The notes below the pieces were generated by a model. It was given only the letters and a program-made list of their open reading frames with translations. It did not search any database and had not been told where the DNA came from. A stretch of DNA of 37,320 bases from Polaromonas sp. GTDB lineage: Bacteria; Pseudomonadota; Gammaproteobacteria; Burkholderiales; Burkholderiaceae_C. The stretch covers positions 1 to 37,320 of the forward strand of contig JAQGLT010000142.1 of the NCBI GenBank assembly GCA_028292745.1, in the 5' to 3' direction. Each line of letters starts with the position of its first letter. Positions within the stretch are counted from its first letter, which is position 1. Position numbers and translations under genes: made by a program. This document shows, in pieces, positions 1 through 10,821 of this stretch.

Positions 1-335
1 GCTTTAGCAACACCTACTTTGACATGTCGCAGGGCGACGGCGCGATGGCGACCGACGCACTGCGCGGCTCCTGGAACCAGGGCGAGCAGTGGAAGTTTAT
101 TTCCGCCCGCGACCAGCAGGTGGCCGTTGACGGCGGTTCGGGCGTTGGAAGTGTCGAATTGCAGCCCGCAGAGCTTCAGGCGCTTGAGCAGATGGCCGCG
201 CGAGGCGCCTCAGACCCGGCGCTGGACCCGATGACGGGCGCGGAACTCGGAATGGCCGACTTGTCGGCTCTGGGCGACCCTGTGCAAGAGGCAAAAGCCC
301 AGGTCAAGAAGAACGCGAAAAAAGGTTCTGTCTGA
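1..335 (+). CDS. Unrecognised protein, C-terminal fragment (5' end outside window)
   Basis: The reading frame is open from base 3 to the TGA at 333-335 and no start is needed inside the window, so this is the 3' end of a gene that begins upstream. An internal ATG at 24 lies in the same frame but nothing marks it as a start. The visible part, about 110 residues, is hydrophilic. It begins with an aromatic and Gly/Asp-rich stretch (FSNTYFDMSQGDG), passes through an Ala/Glu-rich segment, and ends in a Lys-rich tail (KKNAKKGSV). I recognise no domain. It shares a bidirectional terminator with the convergent gcv operon, so it is probably the last gene of its own transcript. Confidence 0.5.
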   Translation, partial: FSNTYFDMSQGDGAMATDALRGSWNQGEQWKFISARDQQVAVDGGSGVGSVELQPAELQALEQMAARGASDPALDPMTGAELGMADLSALGDPVQEAKAQVKKNAKKGSV

Positions 336-412
336 CATCGGGGTCGGTTGCTTCGTACAGCCGGCTATCGCTTTTCAATGTTCTGGGCAGGAAAGCCCAG
401 CTACGGTAAAAC

Positions 413-446
413 AAAAAAGCCGCCATTTAACAATGGCGGCTTTTTT
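413..446. terminator. Bidirectional rho-independent terminator
   Basis: AAAAAAGCCGCCATT (413-427), loop TAAC (428-431), then the exact complement ending in six T (432-446). The A-run on one side and the T-run on the other let it work in both directions. It would end the plus-strand gene at 335 and the gcv transcript, whose last gene stops at 496. Confidence 0.93.
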
Positions 447-495
447 CATGAGGCGACGCTTTTCCGGCCGCGATGTCTGCCTCTTTATGGGCTGG

Positions 496-3390
<2,895 letters not shown>

Positions 3391-3424
3391 GTCGGTATCC
3401 CGTGTCTGGCAATTAGGTAAAAAA

Positions 3425-3796
3425 TCAGGCGCCTTCAGAAAAAGCGGCGTAGCGGGTTTCATCCATGAGGGCATCGAGCTGCGACGGGTCACTCAGCTTG
3501 ACCTTGAAGAACCAGCCGGCGCCCAGCGGATCGCTGTTGGCCAGTGAAGGGTCGTCGCGCAAGGCTTCGTTCACCTCGGTGACCTCGCCGGTCACCGGCA
3601 TGTAGACATCGGCCGCCGCCTTGACGGATTCGACCACTCCGGCCGTTTCCTTCTGGGCAAAGGTCGTGCCGACAGCAGGCAACTCCACGAACACCACATC
3701 GCCCAGTGCGTCCTGCGCATGAACGGTGATGCCGACGGTGGCGGTGTCGCCCTCGATCTTGAGCCATTCGTGGTCATCGGTGTATTTGACAGTCAT
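3425..3796 (-). CDS. gcvH: Glycine cleavage system H protein (lipoyl carrier)
   Basis: Carries the aminomethyl intermediate between GcvP, GcvT and the L-protein on a lipoyl-lysine. It has 123 residues, normal for the family, and starts [13 protein letters not shown], the typical GcvH N-terminus. The lipoylation site is visible as [16 protein letters not shown] with the acceptor Lys59. It lies between gcvT and gcvP on the same strand (88 nt after gcvT, 34 nt before gcvP), so all three should be co-transcribed under the upstream glycine riboswitch. The ATG at 3796 has a purine-rich AGGAGAAACC just upstream. Confidence 0.97.
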   Translation of the reverse strand: MTVKYTDDHEWLKIEGDTATVGITVHAQDALGDVVFVELPAVGTTFAQKETAGVVESVKAAADVYMPVTGEVTEVNEALRDDPSLANSDPLGAGWFFKVKLSDPSQLDALMDETRYAAFSEGA

Positions 3797-3884
3797 GCGG
3801 TTTCTCCTGAAGTTGAGTGAAGTGAAGCAAAGCTAGATTGAAAGAGGCGCTGAGCGGCTTGAAACGTGAAAAGCGCAGGGCGGA

Positions 3885-5039
3885 TCAGCCGCGGTAATAG
3901 CGGGCGGGCACAAAAGGCGTGGCCGACACCTGCATTGGCACCGGTTTGCCGCGCACCATCGCCGTGACAGCGCTTCCGAGGGCCGCAAGCGCCGGTGTCA
4001 CGTACGCCAGCGCGACGGGCTGATTGACCGTGGGGCCGAGCAGGCCGCTGGTCACCTCGCCGACGGGTGTGCCGTCAGTGTCGTGCAAGGGGGTGTGGTC
4101 GCGTACCGGAATACGCTCAAGCGCTGTCAGGCCAACCCGTTTTCTTTGAAGAATCGCTGGATCGTCCAGTTGGGCAAGAACTTTTTCCGCGCCCGGAAAA
4201 CCGCCGGCACGCGCGCCGCCCGTACGGCGGACCTTCTGGATGGCCCAGTTCAGGCTGGCTTCCACCGGCGTGGTGGTGGCGTCGATGTCACTGCCGTAGA
4301 GGCACAGGCCGGCCTCCAGGCGCAGCGAGTTGCGCGCCCCCAGGCCGACGGGCCTGACCTCGGGCTGGGCCAGCAGCGCACGGGCGAGCGCCTCCGCCTG
4401 CGATGCCGCAACGGAGATCTCGAAACCGTCTTCGCCGGTATAGCCGCTGCGGGTGAGGAAGCAGTCGCAACCTGCGACCGTGAAGCGCCCCCCGCTCATG
4501 AATATCAGCTTCTCGACGCCGGGCGCCAAACGCTGCAAAGCGGTGACGGCCTGCGGTCCTTGCAGGGCCAGCAGCGCCATTTCGGGCATCGGAATCACAT
4601 CGCAATGCATGCCGATTCTTTGCTGGATATGCGCAATATCGGCTGCCTTGCACGCGCCATTGACGATAACGAAAATATCGCCGCCGCTGGCATGGTCGCG
4701 GTTAAAGAACATCAGGTCATCGATGATGCCGCCGTCGTCGTTGAGCAGCAGGCCGTAGCGCTGCTTGCCGGGCGCCAGGCCGACCACATCGACCGGCATC
4801 AAGGTTTCAAAAGCCGCTGCCGCATTGGGCCCCACCAGCCGCAGCTGGCCCATGTGCGAAACATCGAACAAGCCGGCGGCGCTGCGGGTGTGCAGGTGCT
4901 CGGCCATCAATCCGGCCGGATACTGCACCGGCATGGCGTAGCCGGCGAAAGGGACCATGCGCGCGCCCAGCTCGACATGCAGGCCATGAAGCGGTATTTG
5001 TTGCAAGGGGGCAGTAGGGGCGGAAGCGTCGTGAGACAT
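3885..5039 (-). CDS. gcvT: Aminomethyltransferase, T-protein of the glycine cleavage system
   Basis: Transfers the C1 unit from aminomethyl-lipoyl-GcvH to tetrahydrofolate, releasing ammonia. It has 384 residues, slightly longer than the usual 360-370, the extra being mostly an N-terminal extension before PLHGLHVELGARMVPFAGY. Family motifs seen: the GARMVPFAGYAMPVQY block, GLFDVSHMGQ, GIIDDLM, and SGYTGEDGFEI. It is the first gene of the operon and begins about 60 nt downstream of the second riboswitch aptamer, so ligand-controlled expression of the whole operon would act before this start. The start is ATG at 5039; GAGAACGC precedes it. Confidence 0.96.
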   Translation of the reverse strand: MSHDASAPTAPLQQIPLHGLHVELGARMVPFAGYAMPVQYPAGLMAEHLHTRSAAGLFDVSHMGQLRLVGPNAAAAFETLMPVDVVGLAPGKQRYGLLLNDDGGIIDDLMFFNRDHASGGDIFVIVNGACKAADIAHIQQRIGMHCDVIPMPEMALLALQGPQAVTALQRLAPGVEKLIFMSGGRFTVAGCDCFLTRSGYTGEDGFEISVAASQAEALARALLAQPEVRPVGLGARNSLRLEAGLCLYGSDIDATTTPVEASLNWAIQKVRRTGGARAGGFPGAEKVLAQLDDPAILQRKRVGLTALERIPVRDHTPLHDTDGTPVGEVTSGLLGPTVNQPVALAYVTPALAALGSAVTAMVRGKPVPMQVSATPFVPARYYRG

Positions 5040-5097
5040 CGCGTTCTCCAGGGGGCAAACATGAATCCATGACCAAAAGCCATAGGCTGCCCCTGCT

Positions 5098-5177
5098 GTC
5101 CACTTTACCTGAGAGATTCGCCTGACGATGCAGGGTTGCTCCTTCGGTGGGCCGCTTTGAAAACAGCCTCTCTCCAG
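5098..5177 (-). promoter_or_regulatory. Glycine riboswitch, second aptamer
   Basis: Read on the minus strand this begins with CTGGAGAGAGGC, contains GCCCACCGAAGGAGCAA, and closes with CTCTCAGGTAAAGTGGACAG. These are the hallmark blocks of the glycine aptamer (GGAGAG, CCGAAGG, TCTCAGGTAA, GGACAG). It is the gcvT-proximal aptamer. Boundaries are by eye. Confidence 0.92.
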
Positions 5178-5218
5178 TAGGGAACGCCCTGTGGCATCGA
5201 ATGCTGCAGGGCGGTTGC

Positions 5219-5302
5219 CAGTCCTTTTGCCTGAGCGTTCAGTCCACCATTAAGGGTGGCACATGCGCCTTCGGCGGTTTTCACGGGAAAACTCTCTCCT
5301 GA
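5219..5302 (-). promoter_or_regulatory. Glycine riboswitch, first aptamer
   Basis: Read on the minus strand: AGGAGAGAG at the 5' side, CCGCCGAAGGCGCA in the core, and GAACGCTCAGGCAAAAGGAC at the 3' side. With the copy at 5098-5177 it makes the usual tandem arrangement, joined here by about 40 nt. It lies about 180-260 nt upstream of gcvT. Glycine binding normally switches gcv expression on. Confidence 0.9.
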
Positions 5303-6285
5303 CCTTGCCAAGTGTAATTGAAGCCAGTCGTGCAACTGCCGCTCTACTGGCTGATGCAGCCGCCAGCCATTCTGCTGGTCGTAACGCCGTGGCGCATGGC
5401 AAGGCCAAGCTGCAGTTCTGCCATGCCCTTGGCGTATTTCAGAAATTTCAAATTGACGCCTTGACGTCGCGCTTGCTGTAAGCCATGGGATCAAGGCTGT
5501 CTTCAGCCCAATGTTCAAGATCAATAAGATTAAGACCGTTGGGCCGAGCACTTATACGGGTGTTGTTTGAAACGGACACCGACCATTTAATAATGGACCC
5601 TCAGAAAAATTGCTGGCATGGGCTCCAATGACAACGCCCGTTGCCTGCGATTCTGGCTTCAGGTTCTTAATTGCCAACTGTCTACTCAATAAGCCAAGAC
5701 AAAAGGTTTGAACCTTGCGGCCAACACAAGCGGGGCCTTTCCGGCGCCTATTTTTCTAAACAAAAAGCAACTTAATTTTTACTGCGGATTCCAAAAAAAC
5801 AAGCTAGATGTTTTATGAAATTTTATTGTTCTGGCTAGCTCATCGGCTTCGTAATGCCACTGTCTTTCTTTCATCCTCACTGCTAGTCAGGTTCGCGTCT
5901 TACGTATCGTGGCGTGAGTACCAGCCATAGTCATCTTTAGAAGAATATTGGCAGTAGCACGTCTTTTGACGGATTTTGTTGGGAATTTCGCTGATGCTGG
6001 AGTTCAGTGTCTTCAATGCCACATGCCAAAAGTAATTGACGAATGTGTGAATTGATGAGTTGCGCTGATGTTTAGATGGCTTTAAGAAAATGCATAGATA
6101 AATATGTTTGAAGGAATTTTCTGACACATGAGTAGATGTCTCTTAAACAAACATGGGTTTATGTCCTACAGGCCTACTTGTTCAAAAAACGTTCTGTCGT
6201 GCAACAATTTGTTAAGTAATTTAGTGATTTGCTACGGGTGCGAGGCGTTTGAAAACCTCCAAAACGATAACATCAGGGAATAAAA
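5303..6285. other. Long non-coding, partly AT-rich region between the gcv riboswitch and epsA
   Basis: About 1 kb without a gene I can support. The first part must hold the promoter of the gcv transcript (minus strand). From about 5480 the composition becomes clearly AT-rich, with short A and T runs, and this continues to the epsA start. A short inverted repeat CCATT-TAAT-AATGG lies at about 5583-5596. A 75-codon minus-strand ORF (5900-6127) has no recognisable content. The region most likely carries the eps promoter and regulator sites. I cannot place a convincing -35/-10 pair. Confidence 0.5.
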
Positions 6286-7074
6286 ATGCAGTCTTATACG
6301 TTGCCGATAAGAGAGGATGCGGGGCGGTATTTGAAGTTGATCGAGGCAGGCGCATCCATTCGCCGCCATGTCGACCTGCTCTACTGGCTGCAAGGAGACA
6401 TGCAGCGCTGCTTGCCACACGATATTTTGCTGGCGGGTTGGGGGAATTTCCAGGAAGGCGGTGTGCAGCATGACATCGTGTCCAGATTGCCGGGCGCGCG
6501 TTCCTATGCGCCGGGAACGGACGTGCTTCCTTTTTTGCTGGGGAAGTTTTACGACTGCTGGGTTGCTGCGCTTAGAAATCCGTGCCGCATGAGCTTTCGC
6601 AACTTTGAATATCTCTTGGGCACTACCAGTCTGCCAGGCTCATTTGGTCATGCATTGCGCGGCATGCGTTCAGTTCTCATCCATGGCCTGCGCGACGAAA
6701 GAAGCCAGAACGAGTGCCTCTACGTCATGCTCAGTCCGCATGAAATCCCCGAAGAGTCCTCGGATACAGCCATTCGCATGCTACTGCCATGCATTGATGC
6801 TGCATTGCGTCAGATTTCCCTGATGCCGCAGCAGCGAAAGCAGGTGTCCAAACCTACCTCCTTGCCTCCGGAAGACACTTTGGGTCTGAGTGACCGGGAA
6901 GTCCAGATCATGGCCTGGGTGGCAATGGGTAAAACAAACTCGGAAATTGGCAGTATCTTGAACATCAGCGGCTTTACTGTAAAAAATCATATGCAACGGA
7001 TCTTTCAGAAGCTCAATGTATTTAACCGGGCGCAGGCGGTTTCCAAAATAAACCGGGTGACGTTACATGGCTGA
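6286..7074 (+). CDS. epsA: EpsA-type LuxR-family transcriptional regulator of the exopolysaccharide operon
   Basis: Cytoplasmic DNA-binding regulator, probably of the genes that follow. It has 262 residues. The C-terminal ~65 residues are a clear LuxR-type helix-turn-helix: LSDREVQIMAWVAMGKTN, then SEIGSILNISGFTVKNHMQR and IFQKLNV. The N-terminal ~190 residues resemble no receiver or autoinducer domain I know, which fits the EpsA family described at methanolan-type EPS loci. Start ATG at 6286 has AGGGA 6-10 nt upstream. Its last 8 bases overlap epsB (TTACATGGCTGA junction), so the two are translationally coupled. An AT-rich region of about 0.8 kb lies upstream. Confidence 0.85.
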   Translation: MQSYTLPIREDAGRYLKLIEAGASIRRHVDLLYWLQGDMQRCLPHDILLAGWGNFQEGGVQHDIVSRLPGARSYAPGTDVLPFLLGKFYDCWVAALRNPCRMSFRNFEYLLGTTSLPGSFGHALRGMRSVLIHGLRDERSQNECLYVMLSPHEIPEESSDTAIRMLLPCIDAALRQISLMPQQRKQVSKPTSLPPEDTLGLSDREVQIMAWVAMGKTNSEIGSILNISGFTVKNHMQRIFQKLNVFNRAQAVSKINRVTLHG

Positions 7075-8497
7075 AATAAACAACATCAAATCGGCAGCGA
7101 ACTGGCACGAGCAGCGCTCCCTCATTTCCTTGAGGGTTGGCCGAAGTGATGTTTTTCGTGCAATTGAGGGTGCGCTGGACCCGCTGATTCTTGTTTTCTC
7201 GCTGTGGGCGCTGGCGTTTTATTTTGAGGGAACAGTACGCCCTGCCTATCTGATTCTGTCCATCATCGTTTTTTCGCTCACCTTTCCAGGTGCCTCACGA
7301 CTTCAGCAGTCTGTGGGAAAGATGGTCTTCAATATTATTTTGTATTGGTGCTGGATTGCCGGACTCCTTTTGTTGACGGGGGTGGCAACAGAATACCTGT
7401 ACAAGTTTTCAATCACGGTGGTTCGTCAGTGGCTGTGGGTTGCTCCCCTGGCTCAGGTTGGTGCCAATCTGGCCTTTCGTGCCGTTGCACCACAGATATT
7501 AAAACTTCAGGGACCTGCGCATGGAGCAGTCATTGTCGGAATGAATGAACAAGGCCTGTCCTTGGCCAGCAATATTGCTGGTTCTGCCTATTCCGGCATT
7601 GAGCTAAAAGGGTTTTTCGACGACCGCAACGAAGAGCGTCGCAGTGCCTTAGGTATTCAGCAGCCGCTATTGGGCAAGTTTGCCGATCTGGCTGCATATG
7701 TCAAAAAACACCGGGTGCAGTACATCTACCTGTCGTTGCCGATGACGTCACGGCCGCGTATCTTGCAAATCCTGGACGATTTGAAAGATACGACAGCATC
7801 TATCTATTTTGTACCAGACATGTTTATTACCGATCTGATTCAGGCCCGTGCAGACTCGGTATGCGGTGTCAGCGTGATCTCGGTATGCGACACGCCGTTC
7901 AGGGGGCTTAATGGCGCTTTGAAGCGAATGAGCGATGTTGTGCTGTCACTGTTGATCTTGCTTTTGATTTCGCCCATCATGCTGGTAATTGCCATTTTGG
8001 TAAAAATGGATTCGCCGGGACCCATTATCTTCAGGCAGCGACGTTATGGCCTTGATGGCGAGCAAATCCTGGTTTATAAATTTCGTTCCATGGCGGTGAC
8101 TGAAGACGGCGGCATGATCCAGCAGGCTCGCAAAAATGATTTGCGTGTCACGCGGCTCGGCGCTATTTTGCGTAAAACCTCATTAGATGAGTTGCCTCAA
8201 TTCATCAATGTTATTCAGGGCCGTATGAGCATTGTGGGTCCTCGACCCCACGCCGTGGCGCACAACGAGTTGTACCGTACGCTTATCAAAGGCTACATGG
8301 TGCGCCATAAAGTCAAGCCCGGCATCACAGGCTGGGCACAAGTCAATGGGCAAAGAGGCGAAACCGACACGCTGGACAAAATGCAGTCGCGCATTGATTT
8401 TGACTTGGATTATTTGCGGAATTGGTCGCTGCAACTCGATTTCTATATCATCTTGAAGACGATACGTCTGGTCTTTAAGGACAGCTCAGCTTACTAA
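7067..8497 (+). CDS. epsB: Undecaprenyl-phosphate sugar phosphotransferase (initiating transferase, EpsB/WcaJ type)
   Basis: Integral inner-membrane enzyme that starts repeat-unit synthesis by putting a hexose-1-phosphate on undecaprenyl phosphate. It has 476 residues: several N-terminal membrane segments (about residues 35-135), a soluble nucleotide-binding-like domain with AVIVGMNEQG, one more membrane segment (about 290-315), and the C-terminal bacterial sugar transferase domain. Domain motifs: SPGPIIFRQRRYGLDG, VYKFRSM, TSLDELPQFINVIQG, MSIVGPRPHAVAHN, and KPGITGWAQVNGQRGET. The ATG overlaps the end of epsA. Which sugar is transferred cannot be read from the sequence; glucose is usual for the WcaJ branch. 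Confidence 0.92.
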   Translation: MAEINNIKSAANWHEQRSLISLRVGRSDVFRAIEGALDPLILVFSLWALAFYFEGTVRPAYLILSIIVFSLTFPGASRLQQSVGKMVFNIILYWCWIAGLLLLTGVATEYLYKFSITVVRQWLWVAPLAQVGANLAFRAVAPQILKLQGPAHGAVIVGMNEQGLSLASNIAGSAYSGIELKGFFDDRNEERRSALGIQQPLLGKFADLAAYVKKHRVQYIYLSLPMTSRPRILQILDDLKDTTASIYFVPDMFITDLIQARADSVCGVSVISVCDTPFRGLNGALKRMSDVVLSLLILLLISPIMLVIAILVKMDSPGPIIFRQRRYGLDGEQILVYKFRSMAVTEDGGMIQQARKNDLRVTRLGAILRKTSLDELPQFINVIQGRMSIVGPRPHAVAHNELYRTLIKGYMVRHKVKPGITGWAQVNGQRGETDTLDKMQSRIDFDLDYLRNWSLQLDFYIILKTIRLVFKDSSAY

Positions 8498-8546
8498 GGC
8501 CTGGCGTAGCGTTTTTATAGGACAAAAGGGCTATTGCGGCAGCTTG

Positions 8547-9851
8547 ATGCTGAACTTAAGCTCTGTTTCCTATGTATTCAACTATTACTCAAACCGCCAT
8601 AAACACATCGTGAACTCTACTTTTACACTTTCTTGCGAACGCTCTACGGTAATTTCTTCGCGCCAAATCATCGGTTTCCCTCTGATCCTGCTTGGATTGG
8701 TTTGCGTTGACGCAAGGGCCGACGAGTTGGACACCCTTCAGTTTCGAGCAAGTGAAAACGTACAGTACGACAGCAATGTGTTCAGGCTTTCCGATTCAGT
8801 CAATGCGCAGGCATTGATTGGAACGCCTACCCGTTCGGATACAACGGCAGTGACTTCGGTCGGCGTCAAGCTGAACAAGCCTTATGGTCTGCAGCGCTTT
8901 GAATTGGATGTAAGTGCCACTGATCACCGCTACAAGCGGTTTTCCGGTTTGAACTTCACCGCTTTTGATTATGCTGCCGCTTGGCGCTGGTCACTTACTC
9001 CCGCCTTCCACGGAAACTTCACGAGCGATCGGCGTGAGTATGTCGACACCACGGCCGATGTCCAGAGCGTAGGCGCATTGAATAGGCGCACCGAACGTTC
9101 AACCCTGCTGGATGCAGAGTATGAACTCGGTGCTGCTTGGCGCCTTCTGGGCGGTGTATCCGAGCGCAACAGCACAAGCAGTCTGCCGTTTACTTTTGAA
9201 GGAAACTCCAAAGTACGTAGCGCAGAAGCTGGCGTAGGCTATGTCTTCGCATCAGGCACGTCGCTGGCTTACCGTTTGAAAAACGGTAATGGCGAGTATT
9301 CCAATTTGCCAACCGCGATACCGTTTTCAAGTGATTTTTCGCAGCGCGAGCATGAATTCCGCTTTGAATTGCCGTCCACCGGACGCACAACAGTACGTGG
9401 CCGCATGTCACATCTTTCCAGAGATCACGATGTTCTTGCCGCGCGTGACTTTTCAGGCTTTACCGGTCAACTCGATGCGACATATGCCATCACCGGAAAA
9501 ACCAGTCTGATAGGGGGGGTGGCCCGTGATTTGGGCAGTTACCAAACCACCACGAGCAGCTATTACGAAAGCATGCGTCTGTTTGTCGGACCGACCTGGA
9601 AGGCCACCGAAAAGATTGCGCTGCGGCTTCGCTATGACCGTGATGCTCGTAAATACAAAGGACCTCTTCCTGGTTTTGTAGACAGTGGCCGTCGGGATAC
9701 CGCAGATTTGGTTACTTTGGCAGTTGACTGGGAGCCTATCCGCGCCGTCAAGGTGACGGCATCGGCACAGCGCGACCAACGGCGATCAAATCTGTCCGGT
9801 TTTGATTACAAAAGCAATGTATTTGGCCTTGCTGCCCAGGTCAACTTCTAA
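8547..9851 (+). CDS. epsL: EpsL-type outer-membrane beta-barrel protein of the EPS operon
   Basis: Probably an outer-membrane protein for polysaccharide secretion or modification. About 434 residues from the ATG at 8547. A hydrophobic signal segment (IIGFPLILLGLVCV) ends in DARA before DELDTLQFRASENVQYDSNV, which marks the mature start. The rest is rich in alternating polar/aromatic strands with the barrel-like ending GFDYKSNVFGLAAQVNF. This pattern and the operon position fit the EpsL family. The start is uncertain: TTG 8544, ATG 8547 and GTG 8610 are in frame, none has a strong ribosome site, and the N-terminus from 8547 is unusually long for a signal peptide; GTG 8610 would give a ~36-residue one. 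Confidence 0.75.
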   Translation: MLNLSSVSYVFNYYSNRHKHIVNSTFTLSCERSTVISSRQIIGFPLILLGLVCVDARADELDTLQFRASENVQYDSNVFRLSDSVNAQALIGTPTRSDTTAVTSVGVKLNKPYGLQRFELDVSATDHRYKRFSGLNFTAFDYAAAWRWSLTPAFHGNFTSDRREYVDTTADVQSVGALNRRTERSTLLDAEYELGAAWRLLGGVSERNSTSSLPFTFEGNSKVRSAEAGVGYVFASGTSLAYRLKNGNGEYSNLPTAIPFSSDFSQREHEFRFELPSTGRTTVRGRMSHLSRDHDVLAARDFSGFTGQLDATYAITGKTSLIGGVARDLGSYQTTTSSYYESMRLFVGPTWKATEKIALRLRYDRDARKYKGPLPGFVDSGRRDTADLVTLAVDWEPIRAVKVTASAQRDQRRSNLSGFDYKSNVFGLAAQVNF

Positions 9852-9933
9852 CCGGTCAGGGCAAGCTTGTGAGTTGATTCGCTTGCCCTCTCCTGTTTCC
9901 TCTTAAAAATTTTACTTTCTCCAAGGGACCATC

Positions 9934-10809
9934 ATGAAATTCTTGACTCGGTACTTTGCTCCGGCAATTTTTCTCATCTTTTCAGGAGGTGTCTATGCAC
10001 AAGCCCCTGGGGCTCCTGGGGCCACTGCAGGTGCTGTTGCTGCTCCTGCAACTGCGGTTGCAGCGCCGGCAGCGGCAGCGCAACAAGACTACCGTCTTGG
10101 GGCGGGCGACTCCATTGGCGTGCAGGTCTATCAGAGTCCGGATCTTTCGGTGGATGCCCGCGTGTCCGAAACCGGGGTCATTAGCTATCCGCTACTGGGC
10201 AGTGTGCAACTGGGCGGTTTAAGCATCTCCGAAGCCGAGAAAAAGATTGCGGATGCCTTGCGCAATGGAGGTTTTGTCAAGGTGCCGCAAGTCAATATCG
10301 TGCTGCGTCAAGTGCGTGGTAGTCAGGTAGCCGTACTTGGGCAGGTGAGCCGCCCAGGACGCTTTCCACTGGAAACTTTAAATACCCGCGTCAGTGACAT
10401 GTTGGCGGCTGCCGGTGGAACAACACCCACGGGCGACGATGTATTGATCGTCACCGGACAGCGCGACGGCAAGCCGTTTCGCAAGGTCATTGATATTCCT
10501 GCCCTCTTTCTTGGTCAAAAATCGGAAGACGATATTTTGCTGGCTGGCGGTGACACGCTGTATGTCAACAAGGCTCCGGTCTTCTATATCTACGGCGAAG
10601 CCCAGCGTCCTGGCCCGTATCGAATTGAACGTGGCATGACAGTGATGCAGGCACTGGCCCAAGGCGGTGGTCCTACTGCCCGGGGTAGCCAAAACCGTCT
10701 TGTCCTGCACCGTCGCGATGCCAACGGTCAAGTGGTGGAAAGTACTCCAAGGCTGACGGATACAGTTCGGGCGGAAGATGTTATCTATGTGCGTGAAAGC
10801 CTCTTTTAA
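9934..10809 (+). CDS. epsE: Polysaccharide export outer-membrane/periplasmic protein (Wza-like, EpsE)
   Basis: Forms the export channel for the polysaccharide together with the EpsF co-polymerase. It has 291 residues. Signal peptide MKFLTRYFAPAIFLIFSGGVYA ends before QAPGAPG; there is no lipobox cysteine, so it is not a lipoprotein like E. coli Wza. After a 25-residue Ala/Pro/Gly low-complexity linker comes the poly-export domain (DYRLGAGDSIGVQVYQSPDL, ETGVISYPLLGSVQLGGLS) and then SLBB-type segments (VAVLGQVSRPGRFPLE and YIYGEAQRPGPYRIERGMTV). Position directly before the chain-length protein fits. The ATG at 9934 is preceded by CCAAGGGACCATC. Confidence 0.9.
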   Translation: MKFLTRYFAPAIFLIFSGGVYAQAPGAPGATAGAVAAPATAVAAPAAAAQQDYRLGAGDSIGVQVYQSPDLSVDARVSETGVISYPLLGSVQLGGLSISEAEKKIADALRNGGFVKVPQVNIVLRQVRGSQVAVLGQVSRPGRFPLETLNTRVSDMLAAAGGTTPTGDDVLIVTGQRDGKPFRKVIDIPALFLGQKSEDDILLAGGDTLYVNKAPVFYIYGEAQRPGPYRIERGMTVMQALAQGGGPTARGSQNRLVLHRRDANGQVVESTPRLTDTVRAEDVIYVRESLF

Positions 10810-10821
10810 GGACTGATTGTC

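Noticed and set aside
3391-3492. N-terminal extension of gcvP to 3492
   Set aside because: It would overlap gcvH and its 34 residues do not resemble any GcvP N-terminus; ATG 3390 gives the normal length.
4083-5072. 329-codon plus-strand open frame
   Set aside because: Antisense to gcvT and lacks family content.
5900-6127. 75-codon minus-strand open frame in the AT-rich region
   Set aside because: No ribosome site, no recognisable domain, odd composition; most likely chance.
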